Part shown: piece after piece, positions 11,698-25,134 of the stretch
Numbering within the stretch: the first letter of the stretch is position 1
How the letters are laid out: each line of letters begins with the position of its first letter
DNA from: Chrysemys picta bellii
Lineage: Eukaryota > Chordata > Testudines > Emydidae
Assembly: GCF_011386835.1 (NCBI RefSeq)
Contig: NC_088795.1
Location: 14,985,441-15,049,440 of the forward strand
Direction of reading: 5' to 3'
Length of the DNA: 64,000 nt
Notes under the pieces: model-generated
Databases searched by the model: none
What the model was told of the DNA's origin: nothing
Seen by the model: only the letters and a program-made list of their open reading frames with translations
Position numbers and translations under genes: made by a program

Positions 11698-12717
11698 AGA
11701 GAGCACATGCGTCAACAAATTATCTCTGGCTGTGGTGAAGGGAAAGTCTGTAGTAACCACCTCGGTGTCGTGTTGGTATTGATACATTTGGGATTGAAAG
11801 AAAAAAGCCTAGTGGGCCTGCCTTAAAAGATGACAAACCTTCAAGCAAGGAGCTGGGTAGCCTAGGCAAGATGTAGCCGCTATATGAAATGCACCAGGAT
11901 TTTGTTGCCTAAGTAGTTAATGAGTTTAGTACCTTGTTCCTGTCAGGGTTTTGCAGGGTAGATGCTGATTAACGTGTCATGCCCTTTCCCCCACGCCAAT
12001 CTTGCTGCCCTTCCATCTCCCAGGCTCTAGCTGACACCTTTTATTAGCAAACTTGTCCCTGAATCGTTAGGAATAAATATTGACAGTGATGGCTGCCTAA
12101 TAGGATTTAGCTTGCAGTTCACTGGGTGTAAGCGTTTGGCACTTCTGGCTCTTGGTGTGTTGGCTTGAATGAGAAACTGTGTTTGGGACAGACCCAACCA
12201 AGATTTAGTCCAGGGGGGATTTCTTAATAGAATGTTCTTTGGACCTGGGGAGGGGTGGGCCAGGGACACACACTGCTACCCTTTGTCTGTTGGTATGGAA
12301 AGCAACGCTCGGATTTCTATACATTCCGCCACTGAATTCCACTCTGTGTATAGCATGGATTCAAATCCCTGAGAATCCTGAGCAAGGGGCCAGTTAAAGA
12401 CAATGTTTAGAGACAAATGGTCACTTGATGGAACCTTTTTTTTTTTTGAGAGCGAAAGCTGCTTCGTACATCTGATCGCGGAGTAACCATTTTGAGGAGG
12501 GTTTTCATCTCTCAAGGAAGGCTTGTAAAGTAGATCTGCTTATTTAAATTGTGCGATGATGGTTCAGCTTGACAGCCCTGAGACTGAGGCCCTCTGCGGA
12601 GCCTCAGCATGGGTGTGACATAGGCCGTAACAGCACAGTCTTTCCCTGCATTGCCTTGCCAGTGTGCATCAGGGCTGCCCTTCAGGAAAAGGCTGATAGA
12701 ATTTAATATAGGATGAT

Positions 12718-12832
12718 AATGGGTGGGACTTTCAACGGTGCCTCAGTCACTTAGGAACAAAGTCCCCATGAGAGCCAGTAGGGCTTGTGCTCCTAAATCA
12801 CTTGGGTAATTTTGAAAATCCCACCCAATGAC
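12718..12832. repeat. Palindromic repeat copy (gggactttcaa…ttgaaaatccc)
   Basis: ggtgggactttcaacggtgc and aattttgaaaatcccaccca are opposed around agtccccatgagagcc. Confidence 0.55.
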
Positions 12833-13935
12833 CTAACTGTAGAGTTTGTAAGCCATAGAGTAATTTCTGTGGAAATCCATTTAAATTCAGTAGGACTTAT
12901 CCTAGAGAGTGACCTGCAAAGATCATCTCTAGATGCGGGAATAGCTCAGTTTTCATATCCATTTAGTCCTTGGGTTCTCAGCTAACGGCATCCCAGTTCA
13001 GCCCAAGTGGAGGTTGGTTTTGCATATGGCACCAATCAGCGCGCCAGCCAAACCCAAAATGAAATAAACACGACACTTGGAGAAAGTTTTACAGTTCATA
13101 TTACTGGAGGTTTTGGAGGCAGTGCACAGCAAAGGGATCTCACGCTTAGAAATGATGAAACTAACTTGCCAGTAGGAGGAAGTCCTAGAGAAGGGGGAAC
13201 TTCCAGACAGCCTGTCCCTTCCGGTCTCTGAGAGCTGTGAAAACCTGCACCTGCTTCTTGTGTATGTGGCTCCCATGTAAGTTATGCATCTGTCTCAGCC
13301 TGGCACTAATCACAAGACTCGGGCCCATTTATCCTTTCCACACTTACAATACCGCCCACACGAAACCCGGTTGAAATTAGAATAATTGCTTTATTGTCTC
13401 TTACAGTCCTCCCTCTCCTTCGCCTCCCTGCTGCTTCCTCTTTAAAATTAGCTCCTTTGTGTCAGTTCCCATAGTTTACCCCTCACCGGCAGCAGCGGGA
13501 ATGTGAGATGGGGCCCAGGTCTGGCCTGTGGAGGCCATTCACCCACAGCTGGATCTTTGTGTTGGGGTTTCTACCTGTCTGGAAAAGAGAGGAAGTGTGA
13601 AGCAGCTTCTGTGGTCTCTTTTGCTGCTCTGTTTGTGTGAGAGGGGTTTGTGATGAGACAGGACACATAGGGCTAGGTCAGAGATACCAACAGCTTGTCT
13701 CCTGCGATCAGAAATGTTGAGTGACTTCATATTTTCTCCCTCCCTAAACTGTTCTCAAATAGCTAATCTGAATGGGGAAAGACAGATAGGTGCTAAAAAT
13801 AGAGTGAGAAACCGAGATTGAATGAATGAGTCATGGGAGCCCCTGGGAGCGTATTGGAAGCCAAACGGCTTGCGTCAGACACTGTGTCAGAAGCTGAGAT
13901 CAAGGACCAAAGTGAATTTTAATGAAAAATACTCA

Positions 13936-14042
13936 CAGGCCAGATCCTCCGCTGGTGTCAATCGGTGTAACTCCTTTGACTTCTCTGCCCACCGACTTCA
14001 ATGAAACTATGCGGATTTACAAGTAGCAGGGGTTTGGGCCAT
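13936..14042. repeat. Palindromic repeat copy (gatcctcagctggtgtaaat type)
   Basis: ggccagatcctccgctggtg on the left and a decayed gcggatttacaagtagc…gggcc on the right. Confidence 0.5.
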
Positions 14043-14664
14043 GACTGCAGGAAACTCGTATTCTGTTTTAAAAATCAGCCGGACTAAAGGCTCTTCAGTG
14101 ATCAGCGGTCAGCTGCTGCGTGGGCTGCTCGATTATCCAAGATGCTGAACACCCTCGACGGCTGCCAAGTTCCGTGGGAGTGGGAGGTTGAACCTTGTGT
14201 CGGTATACAGTACCTGCTATTGCCTTCTTCACATATATCATGCTGTTGCCTCTCTCCTGTTTGAACGGGCATATCAAGAAGCAAAGGAGAAAAGTAAATG
14301 ATTGCAGGGATTATACATTCTCAACTGTCCCTTAAGGGCACTGGGTGGTTTGTCCACTGCAAAATGGGCACTCATTCTGCATTAGATCTCCCCCGTTCCT
14401 CTCAAAGGGACAACAGTAACCCGATATTTCAGTAGCACTCTTCGTCTAGAACAGTATTTCTAGATGGTTGTAACTCCAAGGAAGTCATGAAGGGCAATTA
14501 TGTGTGTGGGTGAGGGGTGGGCGGTGGGGAAATCACAAAGCATTGAAAATTGTATCGCTGTCTAAGCAAAGAAAATCTCACTCCCTGCACATCCTACCCT
14601 TGAAGGTCAAGTATTCTCTGTCAACCTGTTGAAATGAAACACACACACAAATACATCATTATTC

Positions 14665-14775
14665 TTTATCATTTGTGTTGTGGTTGCACCTAGGAACCCC
14701 AATCCTGGAGCTGGACTCTATTGTTTTAGGTGCTGTACAAGCACAGAACAGAAGAGCTTACAATCTGAACAGATA
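14665..14775 (-). repeat. MIR/L2-type 3' end, antisense
   Basis: gcacctaggaaccccaatcc…ttaggtgctgtacaagcaca is the reverse orientation of the tgtacagcacctagcac tail. Confidence 0.55.
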
Positions 14776-16184
14776 TATAACATTGGTCTCACTGAGGCAT
14801 ATTTTTTACTCTTACAGTGAGAATAAAGGTCAGGCAGTCATGAACATTTATTTCGAATAAGGCGTTGCCAGCTTGAGAAAGTTGAGAAACACTGACCTGG
14901 AAGGCTCCCCAAATCCCTGACTTTGTGTAAACAAAGCCCTCTGCAAATCATCCACCATAACTTCTGAGCACACCTCCAAACCCTTGACAAAAGCAGTTTC
15001 TCCCACACACATACCCCCTCCTCACACACACACAATCAACACCGTGCAGATGGGATAATATGCATCAGTGAGTGTATTCCTTGCTTTGCGGTTTGAATTG
15101 TAAACGAGCAAGGCCCTCTTATGTTGTATCTATTGTGGATTCCTTTACTCCACTGTTAGCATGTTTTTCTTGTTGTAGTCCTCTGTTAAAAATCCCAAGG
15201 GCTATAACTCTTTGAGCTTTGCACCAATTATGTCATTGACAACAAGATGCCACATCTTCTCTGATATTCAAATTGCAGTAAATATTCCTTTAAAAAAATG
15301 AAAGCAGATTGTGCCTTTAGGTCTGTTATTAATGCAGAGCATTGCCATATTAAAGGAGCTTTGGTCAACAGTTACTGTCTTTGTTCTTCTTCATTACCGC
15401 TTTGATTATCTCGGTTTGGACCTTTTGTTTCACTCAGGGATGGTAACAATGGTTTGGAGAGAATGACAGGTAATAATAGTTCTCATCATATTCAGGAGAA
15501 AGGCAGGATGGAGCTAAGTGGTTTTCCCTCCCAGGGAGGCTGTAAGCACAGTGTGACAATTAACAAACACACAGGATTGCAAAGCTGTTTCCCATCTCAA
15601 TTGCTTAATTGACTGGGGTACAAACCATTGGTGTATGCAGTGTAGTTTTAGCCCTGTCGGTCACCCATCTTCTCTGGGCTGTAAACCAACAGTAGGTAGA
15701 TCACAGAGCTGAAGAGTGCTAGTCCTTCTGTAAAGTATATGGGCAGAATCCTCATGTCATTTTTACTCCTTATTTGAGATCAAAAAGTGCAGAAGTCATT
15801 GGGAGGCCTCCTGATTAAGGACTTCAGGGTTTGGCCCAAGAAAATGTGGGTGATGTTTAAATAGGTATGATTAAGGAACAGGGACATATCCTCGGAATTG
15901 GGCCCTGCATGGGCAGAGATATTTCAGGCCATTACCCTCAGCCAGTTGATAAGTCCTAGTAAATACGCTAATGTTACTGCAATTAGAATTTAAGCATATG
16001 GGAAAACACTTGAGGAAAAGATGCAAAGAGACAGATTAGATAGCGGAACTGGGTTACAGCTGCAGAGTTCAAATTCAGATCCTTATTCTGAACCCCCACC
16101 AAACTTTGGGCATATTTGGATTGGAGGTTTTAGTCAGTCTTCTGGCAACATGCAGCCAGATTTTTGAGTGCTCACCCTCCACGA

Positions 16185-16305
16185 CCGGGGCCCAATTTTC
16201 AAAAGCGGTGAGCACCCAAGAACTCCCATTGTAACATTTATGGCCAGATTCTCAAAGAAGCTCAGCACCCAACATTCTGAGCACTTTTGAAAATCTGGCC
16301 CGGGT
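16185..16305. repeat. Palindromic repeat copy (ttttcaaaagtgctgagcacc type)
   Basis: cccaattttcaaaagcggtg…gagcacttttgaaaatctgg around a gcaccca…cccattg core. Confidence 0.65.
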
Positions 16306-17659
16306 TGTGCTGTGCTGTGCTGTGCCCTTCTGAAAATCTTGCCTAAAAGGGCCAATTGTAAATTTCAGATCTGGAATCTGAACTCTGCACCTAGAGTTCA
16401 GGCGTGTTTGGACTGGGTGTTTGGATCAAATTAATCTAATGACGCATTTGTTTAGTTGGCTGGAAAATGCCAGTGTTCTACGAGTTAAGTGTAAAAAATA
16501 ATGTGGAAGGACATTATTTGTTTACAGAATCTCTTGGTCTGAATACAACTTAGAGTGTCTTCAGCTTCTAGACCCAGTGAACTTTTCTTTTAGTGACTAT
16601 TTTATTTTTATAATTAGCCCTAAAAGGGAACATCTTGTTTCACATAAGCAGGAGACCTGTTTTCCTTTTGTTGCTGCCTTCCTTGGCATGTGCTGGGAGA
16701 TTTTCTGTTCATTTGGCAGGCAGTTTGCACTTTACTCTCATTACAGTATCGTGTATGAGGAAACAAATGGTATAATTGAAACTGAATGAGTTTTGCATAG
16801 GTCGACTCTCACTATAAATGTGTGCTATATTGTGCATGAACAATTTTATTAGTTTCACCTGTGTAGATTAATCATTGTACCAAATGGCTATATGAGTTAC
16901 TTATTGTTTTATTATGAGGTAGATCATCTGTACATCAATGTGGCAGAGTTCTTATTTGCATGAGAAATAAGTCAAGCCAAAATGCCAGATCTGAACACTC
17001 CTACTCATAGGAGAAGTTTGGATCCAGATTCAGGCTTTATGACTGGCCCCTAGTTCTACAATGGAGCGAACCAAACTCCCCAATCGACACACCTATGAAA
17101 TTTGGAAAAGTTCAGATCCCATTCCAAATATTGTGGCTTTCACAGTGGAGAGCTTGACATATGGCGCTACTGTCCTTAAAAGGTTTTGAGGTTCAGATTT
17201 GGTCTGATTTGGCATCCAAACGTTTTCAGGCATCTGCCTGTCTGTCCATATTGATAATCAATTGTAGCTCTAGGATGCCTGTTAGCATGGTAACTCTACT
17301 TATCTGAAGTTTTAAACATACCTGAACCCTCCTTGGCCTCTTTCTGTGGGAAATCTGTCGAGAGCAAGTTTGTGAAATCTTGTATAAGATTCACAGCACT
17401 TCCTGGCCTGGGATAGAGTGGACATTGACTTTCTTGGTATTTCTGTATCTGTTTAAAACTGTGCTAAGTGAAGCTGTTTCCCAACAGATCTGGCTCTCCA
17501 CTAGTGCAGACTGGACTAAAATGTTTAGCTTTCAAAGAGAGATTTAGATAAAGAATGCATTGCTCTTAAAATTCTACAGCTTCCATTGGGATGCTTTTTG
17601 AAAACCCAAGACAGCTGTGATTTTTTTTAATCTAGCGTACTTCATTCACAACGGGCAAT

Positions 17660-17882
17660 CTCACAATGGGTGAGATCCTCAGCTGGCCTACCTCCATTGA
17701 AGTCAATAGAACTATACTGATGTGGCCCTAAAGTTTTAGGGTCATTTTCCATACAAAATGTATCCTAAAAATCTCTTTATAGAGTTAGGCCCCAATCCTG
17801 TAAAGACTTCCTTTAAACACGTGAGCAGTCCCATAGATGTCCGTGGGCCTGCTCATGTGCTGACAGCATTTGCAGGATTGGT
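17660..17882. repeat. Two adjoining decayed palindromic repeats
   Basis: gatcctcagctggcctacct…cattgaagtcaatagaac (17665-17730) and ccaatcctgtaaagac…gcatttgcaggattgg (17790-17880). Confidence 0.5.
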
Positions 17883-18107
17883 TAGTTCTTTAATACAAGG
17901 CAGGAACTGAACGGCTCAGTGGAACTTTCCTTTGGGTCAATAGTTTGAATCCAGCCCACCTTACTCGTGGCTGAAAATTACCACCAGCTGATGGCCTACA
18001 TGAAAGATTGAGATATTTTAGAATTTTGAATGTTCATCAATTCAAGTTTTAGAAACATAGAAATTGACCATTTTTAGCATTTTTAGATTAACATTTACAT
18101 TATTTTA

Positions 18108-18226
18108 ACTGTAAGCTCTTTGGGGCAGGGACCATCTGTTTTTTATATGTGTCTATGAGTGCAACAGGGCCTCGATGCTGGATTGGGGCCTCTTGGTGCT
18201 GCTGTGATAGAAATAATAAACTATAA
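18108..18226 (+). repeat. MIR/CORE-SINE 3' end
   Basis: ctgtaagctctttggggcag…gcaacagggcctcgatgctg…aataataaac, the standard tail of the family. Confidence 0.65.
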
Positions 18227-18329
18227 TTAAATAGTTTGGTGGTCCCAGTCTAGTGACAGGAGTCATAAAAGCCAGCTCTGAGCTCTTGACAAAGATGCCA
18301 GGTGTTGACTGGGCATGAAAACTTTGAAC

Positions 18330-18683
18330 TATACCTCCCAACATTTCAGGTGGCTAAAACAGGACACGACACCAATCGGGTTTGGCCCATTTGCTTCTCT
18401 GTAGATGGAGAAGAAGGGCAAATGGGCAAATTGGACTGGCACTGCAACCTGGTGCACAGGATGGGAGTGCCACTCAACTTTGGCCCAGCTGCCCCTCCGT
18501 AGACAGAGTCTAAGGGGTGTCCGGGCCAAACATGCATGTGCTGTGACGCTGGGTGCCAGGTTGCAATGCCACTTGGTTTGGGAGCTCTCTCAAACAAGAT
18601 CCCAGGGCAAACTGACCACTTTGTCCCCTCAGGCAGCAATTGGGACAGGATGGGGTCAAAGTGGGACTGTTGGGAAGTCTGCT
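18330..18683. mobile_element. Probable DNA-transposon relic (tacctcccaaca ends)
   Basis: tacctcccaaca near the left end and tgttgggaagtct near the right end are inverted. The interior has repeated ttggcccat/ggccaaac-type modules. No clean TSD was found, so the borders are approximate. Confidence 0.45.
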
Positions 18684-19260
18684 GTGAGCTACCTTCTCAG
18701 TCCTATAGGTGATTCCTTTCCATCAAGGTTAAGTCACATTGGCAGGCCGGATGGGCAGCTTTCTGCTTCCATGGCCTGTTCTGTGGATAAATAAAGGACT
18801 TAAGTCACCAGGGCTGCGAGCCCGACGGCTTTCATAGCACTAAATTCACACACACAGACAGAACAACCAATAATGCAAGACCGTGTCAGGCATTTCAGAA
18901 AGCAGCAATTTAGGGTATTTTTAAAGAGTGAAAATCTCTAGGTCCAAGGTCTGCATGCATTTAAATGCTGTGGAATGCCTATTATCTACCCTAAAGAGCA
19001 GAATGAAGTCTGGATATTGTGGACACAAATGCTGTTGGCACAAGCTAAAAATGTGCATGTGAGCGCCTTTCTAAATACCCGATAATCCCCCAGGGCCAAG
19101 TGAAGATTAGGTCTCTCTCCCGAACAAAGAGGGAGTTCATTTTCTCAAAGATCCCTCAGCCAAAGCCAAATTTAGCGAGGAATCTATTTCCCCCAAATGA
19201 ATGAAAATCCCTCATTCTGTTCTCTGCTTGCAAACAGGTATAGAGGTGAAGCATCTTTAT

Positions 19261-19263
<3 letters not shown>

Positions 19264-19323
<60 letters not shown>

Positions 19324-19333
19324 CGCGCACACG
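19264..19333. repeat. Alternating purine-pyrimidine tract (TG)n(CG)n
   Basis: About 70 bp of strict alternation: (gt)n to 19314, then (gc)n, then cacacg. Such tracts can adopt Z-DNA and are length-unstable. Confidence 0.95.
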
Positions 19334-20643
19334 GACAGAGCGTAGGGGATTGGGGTCAGATCGACTAAAATAGATCCAATCTAACACTAAAAAAAATGCT
19401 AGAAACCTTTGAGATTAAATAATATTGCATGATCAAAATCCAGCCACTTCTCTCCACAGCCCTTCCCCCTGCAGAGCTGAAGGTCAATGTGCATTTCTCT
19501 GCCTTCGCTCTGCATGGTGACTGTGGTGGTTCTTTTTCACAGAAGTCTAGTTTCTGGTTGTTTAAAAGAAGCCACCTCGCTGGGAGAGACACGTAATTCA
19601 TTTCAGCTGGCTTCTCCTTCTCTCTTCTTGCATTGCAACGCCGTGCGCTCTGCACTGCCAGCAAGGAACCCTTAGGATAAATGCAACAGATTCTTCAATC
19701 TGAGACTTTATTATTTAGGAATTCCCATATCAACGTAGCCCAGTGACCTCTAATCTTTTAATCTGTCTCCAGTGGTGGCCTACACATTGAGAGAGGCATA
19801 ATCTCTGTCCCTGTCCCCCATAATTCACCGAACTGTGCTCTACAGTCCCCTAGAGATTTCTCTTCTTGACTCTAGCCAGTGATCATCTTATGCCCTGCCT
19901 AGCGTGAGGATCCTTAACCCCTGTAATTCTGTCCTTGCGAATGTAACTGCAGATGCGACTGTGATTTATACAAATCTCTTTTTTTTTTTAAATATTCCTG
20001 TTTTGAGGGGGATGGATCTTAAGAAGGATTTTTTTCTTCAGCTCCTCCCATCTTCCCACAGGCTCCCCCGCCTCCAGCTGGCCGCAGAATGCTCCGCTCA
20101 ACGCTTTTCTGAATGTGCATATCAGCATCTTGAGCACAAGAGCATATCATTGCTATTTCTAGTTTGGCCACAGGCCACGCTGCCTAGTGACGTGAGGGAC
20201 TCCTTAACCCCTGGAGCTGATGTCCAGGGATCTAGGGCAGAGTTAACACAGTGTATTGAACTCACAGACCCTGCCAGCACAGCGGACTGAATCCAAGGCT
20301 ACACTTATACAGGCATTGCCGTTATCAGCTAAGCCACACGCACAGCATCCAGAATAGAACTCAGGATCCTGTGCTCTCAAACCACAGGACACGACCACTT
20401 AAACTCAAGGAGATTCTCTGTTGCCTGTGCCAGCAGTATGGATTATGTGCTATTTCGGGACCAGCTGCAGCAGGAACAAAATGATAGATACATGAGCAGC
20501 GCTGTCTTTCCACCCAGTGGAGCGCAGTGATACCTACAACATGCATGCCGGGGAGCGAGAGATCGGTTAGGGACTATAGGGTTAGCCCTTCATTTAAATA
20601 TTGTCAATCATGAAAACGGTCAGGAATAGTGTAGAAGAGGAAG

Positions 20644-20945
20644 AATCATCGAATATCAGGGTTGGAAGGGACCTCAGGAGGTCATCTAGTCCAACCCCCT
20701 GCTCAAAGCAGGACCAATCCCCAACTAAATCATCCCAGCCAGGGCTTTGTCAAGCCTGACCTTAAAAACCTCTAAGGAAGGAGATTCCACCACCTCCCTA
20801 GCTAACCCATTGCAGTGCTTCACCACCCTCCTAGTGAAAAAGTTTTTCCTAATATCCAACCTAAACCTCCCCCACTGCAACTTGAGACCATTGCTCCTTG
20901 TTCTGTCAATTCCACTTTCCAGGATAGAGGATTTTCATCTTGGGG
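20644..20945 (-). mobile_element. CR1 LINE 3' fragment
   Basis: Antisense of the end of CR1 ORF2 and its 3'-UTR (gttggaagggacctcaggag…gattccaccacctccc…tttttcctaatatccaacct). It encodes the end of the reverse-transcriptase ORF on the minus strand, broken by truncation. Confidence 0.85.
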
Positions 20946-21889
20946 ACATTTTCATTCACAGGGGGAAATAAATGTTTCACTAGCTGACAACTGTCCCTTT
21001 GAGAGCTGGCCTCAAGCCTGAAATATGAGGTATCAGAATTCAAGCCAAAAGACTGCCCTTATCTCACTGGCTGAGCCCAGCGCTGCTGGGGCAGGGATTT
21101 CAGGACAATGTGTGACATTATGTAACAGCAACCCAGCACCACAGGGCATGATAAGGATAGAAAGGGAGCCTTAACCCCTTCAGTTCCTTCCTCTGGCGGA
21201 CATGTCAGATGGGAGTGTTGTTTTCCTGTTTGTAGTCAGATCATTTAATGTTTCAGTGTTTGGGGTTTTTCAATTAGAATATACAAGAAAATGCCCGAAT
21301 AGCTCAGTGGAACTGCAGAAGACAAATTTTTGTTACTACTCACATGGCCAATTGCTGCTTTCACTTTCCACCCAGTGTAAGAAGTTCCAGCCTTTATGCA
21401 ATTTTTTGTAGTGAAATGTAAACCTGGCATGATACCGTTTATCGTAACAGTATCATCAACCCCAAACATTAAAAATAAATGTGTCAGGCCCCCAAAATTA
21501 TGACATTGGCTTAAAAATAATTACATTTGAAAAATCAATAAACGGAATCACTTTATTTGCCTATTGGTTTTTGAACCCTTAGAGATCTCATTTTCAAACT
21601 TGTTTCTGTGACTATAATACCTGGAAACTTCCTCATTTCTTTTTTAAACAAAACCCAGGATTTTCTTGTAATCAGTTGACTCCGGGAGCTAGGGATTTAA
21701 GGAAAATAATATAGAGCACAAAGTTCACAATAGAATTGCGAGAGTTGGGAACACTGTAATAATTGGGGGTATTGAGATCCAAGGGTTTGGTTGAGGTCCA
21801 CTCTAATCTAAAAACAATGGACAGACCCAAACATAGTGCAGAATGTTAGCAGTGAAATTCTGGAAGTGGATACAGGGTGTGTTGGAGGA

Positions 21890-22560
21890 AATCATTTGGA
21901 CAAAAGCAATGGAAGGACAGCAAGCACAGAGGGCCAACAGAAAGTGTTCAGAGAGAAATAAATGTGTTTCCAAGAATTATGTATAATGTCTGGCAATAAA
22001 ATGCACAGACACACTAAAACTACATTAAAGAAATAGATATAAGAGAGAGAGAGAGATGGAAAATATCGGGTACACAAAAGGACCAGAGAGAATGCAGGAT
22101 GGAATGCAGAGATTGTAAATAATGATAAAGAAAGCAAAAAAGATGGGAATGAAAGGCAAAGTGCCCGTGAGGTTAAGATAAATAATAAGAAATGTTTCAA
22201 GTATGTAGGTAACAAGAGGTCAGTGCAGGACACAGACAAGCCTTTAGGAGGAGGTCAGAGTAATTTATGGACAGAAGAGGTGGATGTTACTAAAACATGC
22301 AATGAATTCTCCAGAAAGGAAGGTCTGATGGTGGAGGTAAAGGGAGGATGAAAGATATCAAATGCTAGAAACAGACTACATGTTCTGGGGGAGTTGATAA
22401 AGGGCTATTATGAATCTGAGGCCACACAAGATCCATCTCAGAAATCTAAAGGAGGTGGTAAAAGATGGGGAAACCTTTAAGCATTGTTTAGAAAAGAGGC
22501 AGTGAGTGATGGACTGCAGAGATAGTGCAATACTTACAAAGAGAAACTTGCCTTAATGGA
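21890..22560 (+). pseudogene. Decayed LINE (CR1/L2-like) ORF2 fragment
   Basis: Conceptual translation at about 22187-22310 gives KKCFKYVGNKR, then DKPLGGG and NLWTEEVDVTKTCNEF. This matches the pattern of the region upstream of the reverse-transcriptase core in CR1-like LINEs (…FFKYI-KR…GPLL…LVTED-EKA-LLN-F…). Frames are broken on both sides, so it is an inactive relic. Confidence 0.5.
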
Positions 22561-22597
22561 GGTGGTCTAATAAAATTGGAGCCTTGGTCCTCAGTGG

Positions 22598-22682
22598 ACC
22601 AAGGTCTTCAGTTGGGATGGCATAGCTCCATTGACTTTACTGGAGCTATACTGATTTATACCACCTGAGGATCTGGCCCAGG
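22598..22682. repeat. Palindromic repeat copy (gatcctcagctggtgtaaat type)
   Basis: ggtcttcagttgggatggca…tccattgactttactgga…tataccacctgaggatctgg. Confidence 0.65.
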
Positions 22683-22884
22683 ACACTGGGGATACTAAAG
22701 TGTCAGTCGCTTAAAACAGAAGATTGCCTAATAAGGTTGATTTCTTATAAAGATTTTAGTGTAATTTATGAAGGGTCTAATGAATGACCAAAAAAGGGTA
22801 GACATGTCAGCTTTAATTTTAAAAAAGCACTACAGATTCTGACACCTTAGTCATGATGAATAATATCTTATTCCACAAATAGCT

Positions 22885-22962
22885 CATTGGGTGACATTCT
22901 GGCCCCATTGAAGTCAATGGCAAAACTCCCATCGACTTCAGTGGGGCCAGGGTTTTATCGAA
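22885..22962. repeat. Short palindrome (attctggccccattgaagtc…)
   Basis: ggccccattgaagtcaatgg is followed by its inverse catcgacttcagtggggcc. Confidence 0.6.
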
Positions 22963-23069
22963 TAAGACGATTTGTGGGGTGAGGGTGTTAAATCTTTTTT
23001 TCATTGAGAAACCCTATAGCTATTTGAGAAAGGGGAAAGAAATGGATGAGGGAAACCAGTGTTCTAAAG

Positions 23070-23224
23070 CAGGGGCGGGCAAACTTTTTGGCCTGAGGGC
23101 CACATCGGGTTTCTGAAATTGTATGGAGGGCCAGTTAGGGGAGGTTGTGCCTCCCCAAACAGCCAGGCATGGCCCGGCCCCCATCCGACCCCCCCTGCTT
23201 CTTGCAGTAGTTTGCCCACCTCTG
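23070..23224 (+). mobile_element. 155-bp hAT MITE, perfect 8-bp TSD
   Basis: Ends CAGGGGCGGGCAAACT and AGTTTGCCCACCTCTG are inverted. ttctaaag is duplicated at 23062-23069 and 23225-23232. It is an internal-deletion relative of 31290-31967. Confidence 0.93.
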
Positions 23225-23385
23225 TTCTAAAGAGATTACAACAAAGATGGCTCCAAAACCTAGGTCTGTATTCTGTAGTAAAGGAGATAAAGAGGGATAT
23301 TCCCTCTTCAATACATTCCAATTAGCCATCCTTGAAGTATACAAAATTCTTAAAGGTTTAATGCCACAAGACAGTATCCCTTATT

Positions 23386-23406
23386 TTTATATATATATAT
23401 ATATAG
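23386..23406. repeat. (TA)n microsatellite
   Basis: Short run of alternating t and a. Confidence 0.85.
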
Positions 23407-23524
23407 TATTTCAATATTCTACAGAAATGACCCAAACTCCTTCAGTATCGCTAATGCAAGGGGTAGTGTTTTGTATTATTAAGGCAAAATTAGGCTCCTA
23501 AACCTTTGTTTTAGCTCCTAAATA

Positions 23525-23622
23525 AGTGACCTGATTTTCAAAAGTGCTGAGAACCCTGCAGCTTCCACTGAAGTCAGTTGGAGCTGCTGGGCGCTCAGAA
23601 CTTTTGAAGATCAGGTTACTTA
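23525..23622. repeat. Palindromic repeat copy (ttttcaaaagtgctgag type)
   Basis: cctgattttcaaaagtgctg…cactgaagtcagttggagct…cagaacttttgaagatcagg; the clearest copy of this family here. Confidence 0.75.
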
Positions 23623-25134
23623 CTTATGTACTTAATAATGGATTTAGGAGACTAACTTCAGACTCCTAATTTTAGAAATCTTGGCTTTAATGTATAAGAC
23701 TGCCGTATTCTTTTGCTAATGGCTGAGCAAGTATTAAGTGAGGAGCAAAAGGGCCATACACCTAAGCTAAGGAAAGGCTGGACAGAATGTCTTTGTACAG
23801 CGAGTAGTTAACTTGTGTAGCATTAAATACCAAAGGCACAATGGGAGCAGCAAGTATAAATAACATCTAACAGTTCGACAAGAACTTTGCAGAAAAGAAA
23901 ATATTTTGGGTGCAGCTGCTAACTTTAAGTGGGGGTAGAGGGATGTTACAGAGACCCAGCTAGCCTTTAGAAACAGTGTTATATCTGGGTGACAGAAAAA
24001 GGACAACTGCGGGATTGTGCTTTTCCAAGATGGTCACTGTGGTTTGTTTTTTTAAACTATGTAACTGTGAGGCTGTTTTCTGGGTACTGCAATTTAAGTG
24101 GAAGGGGCCTGCTAGTCTGTCTGTTAGGGCACTCCCAGGGAGGGAAATGGACCCTGCTCCCTTGTGGAGATTTCATATTGTCCAAAAAAAGTTGCTGTAA
24201 AGAAGGTGAGAAAGCAACTTGTGGGCCTTGAGCTGAGCAATGACAGTCAAGGCACAAAGTATTTCGCTGATTTATTCCCTGCACTGAGGTAACTATTTCC
24301 ATTGTAAACTGGAAAAGGGAAGAAAAGCCAGGTACCATGTTTGTAAAGAGCCTTCCTAGAGAGTGAACGTACTACCGAGTAACTGGCAGGGTCGCTGGAT
24401 TCAGTACGGTGTCGAGGATTGCTATGGGATTGCAGTGCTGTGGGAAGTTTCCATCTTTCAGGGGACATGTCAAGCCAAGGCCTGTCATGTAAAGATTCTG
24501 TAGCACCTTTTGTAAGAGTAAGTGTGTTAACCCTACTGTCCATTTAGCTAGCAATTGTCTGCCTGTCTACAATTCCCCCTGCATATTCATCTGGGCAGGA
24601 TATTCTTCTTCACGTCCTTTCCTAAAAGGTCATGGGGTGTTACTGTATGCTGCCACTGTGTTCCATCTCAGAGGCATCTGCATTTTAGTGATAAAATGAT
24701 CCCTATATCTTAGGTACTTCGCAGCAGTTGTGAGGTTTAATTCATTGTGTTATTTATTAACTGTTTGATTATCACATGGGATGTTTTTGTCTTTTATCAT
24801 TTTTCTATCAGCCATGGGTGAATGCTTTTCATGAAGCGATCATTCTATATCTGACCTCCTGCTCAGTCCTCCTGCTCAAAAGAAATCAGCACAACACCTT
24901 CAAAAGATGAGCCTGGGAGCATAAATTCATATCTTTGCTAGACACTAAAAATCATGGTTTAATAAAGACACTGGATTTATGGCTTATTAGGACAGTCTGT
25001 CACCCACTAATCCCCATTTTTTGTCCTGTGACTGCAGAGGTGTTAATGGGTCACTTCACCTTGAATAATCTCTTAGAATATGTGTTAACTACTTATGCTA
25101 AACAATCTGTACCAGCTTGTATGTAGCTTTGACA

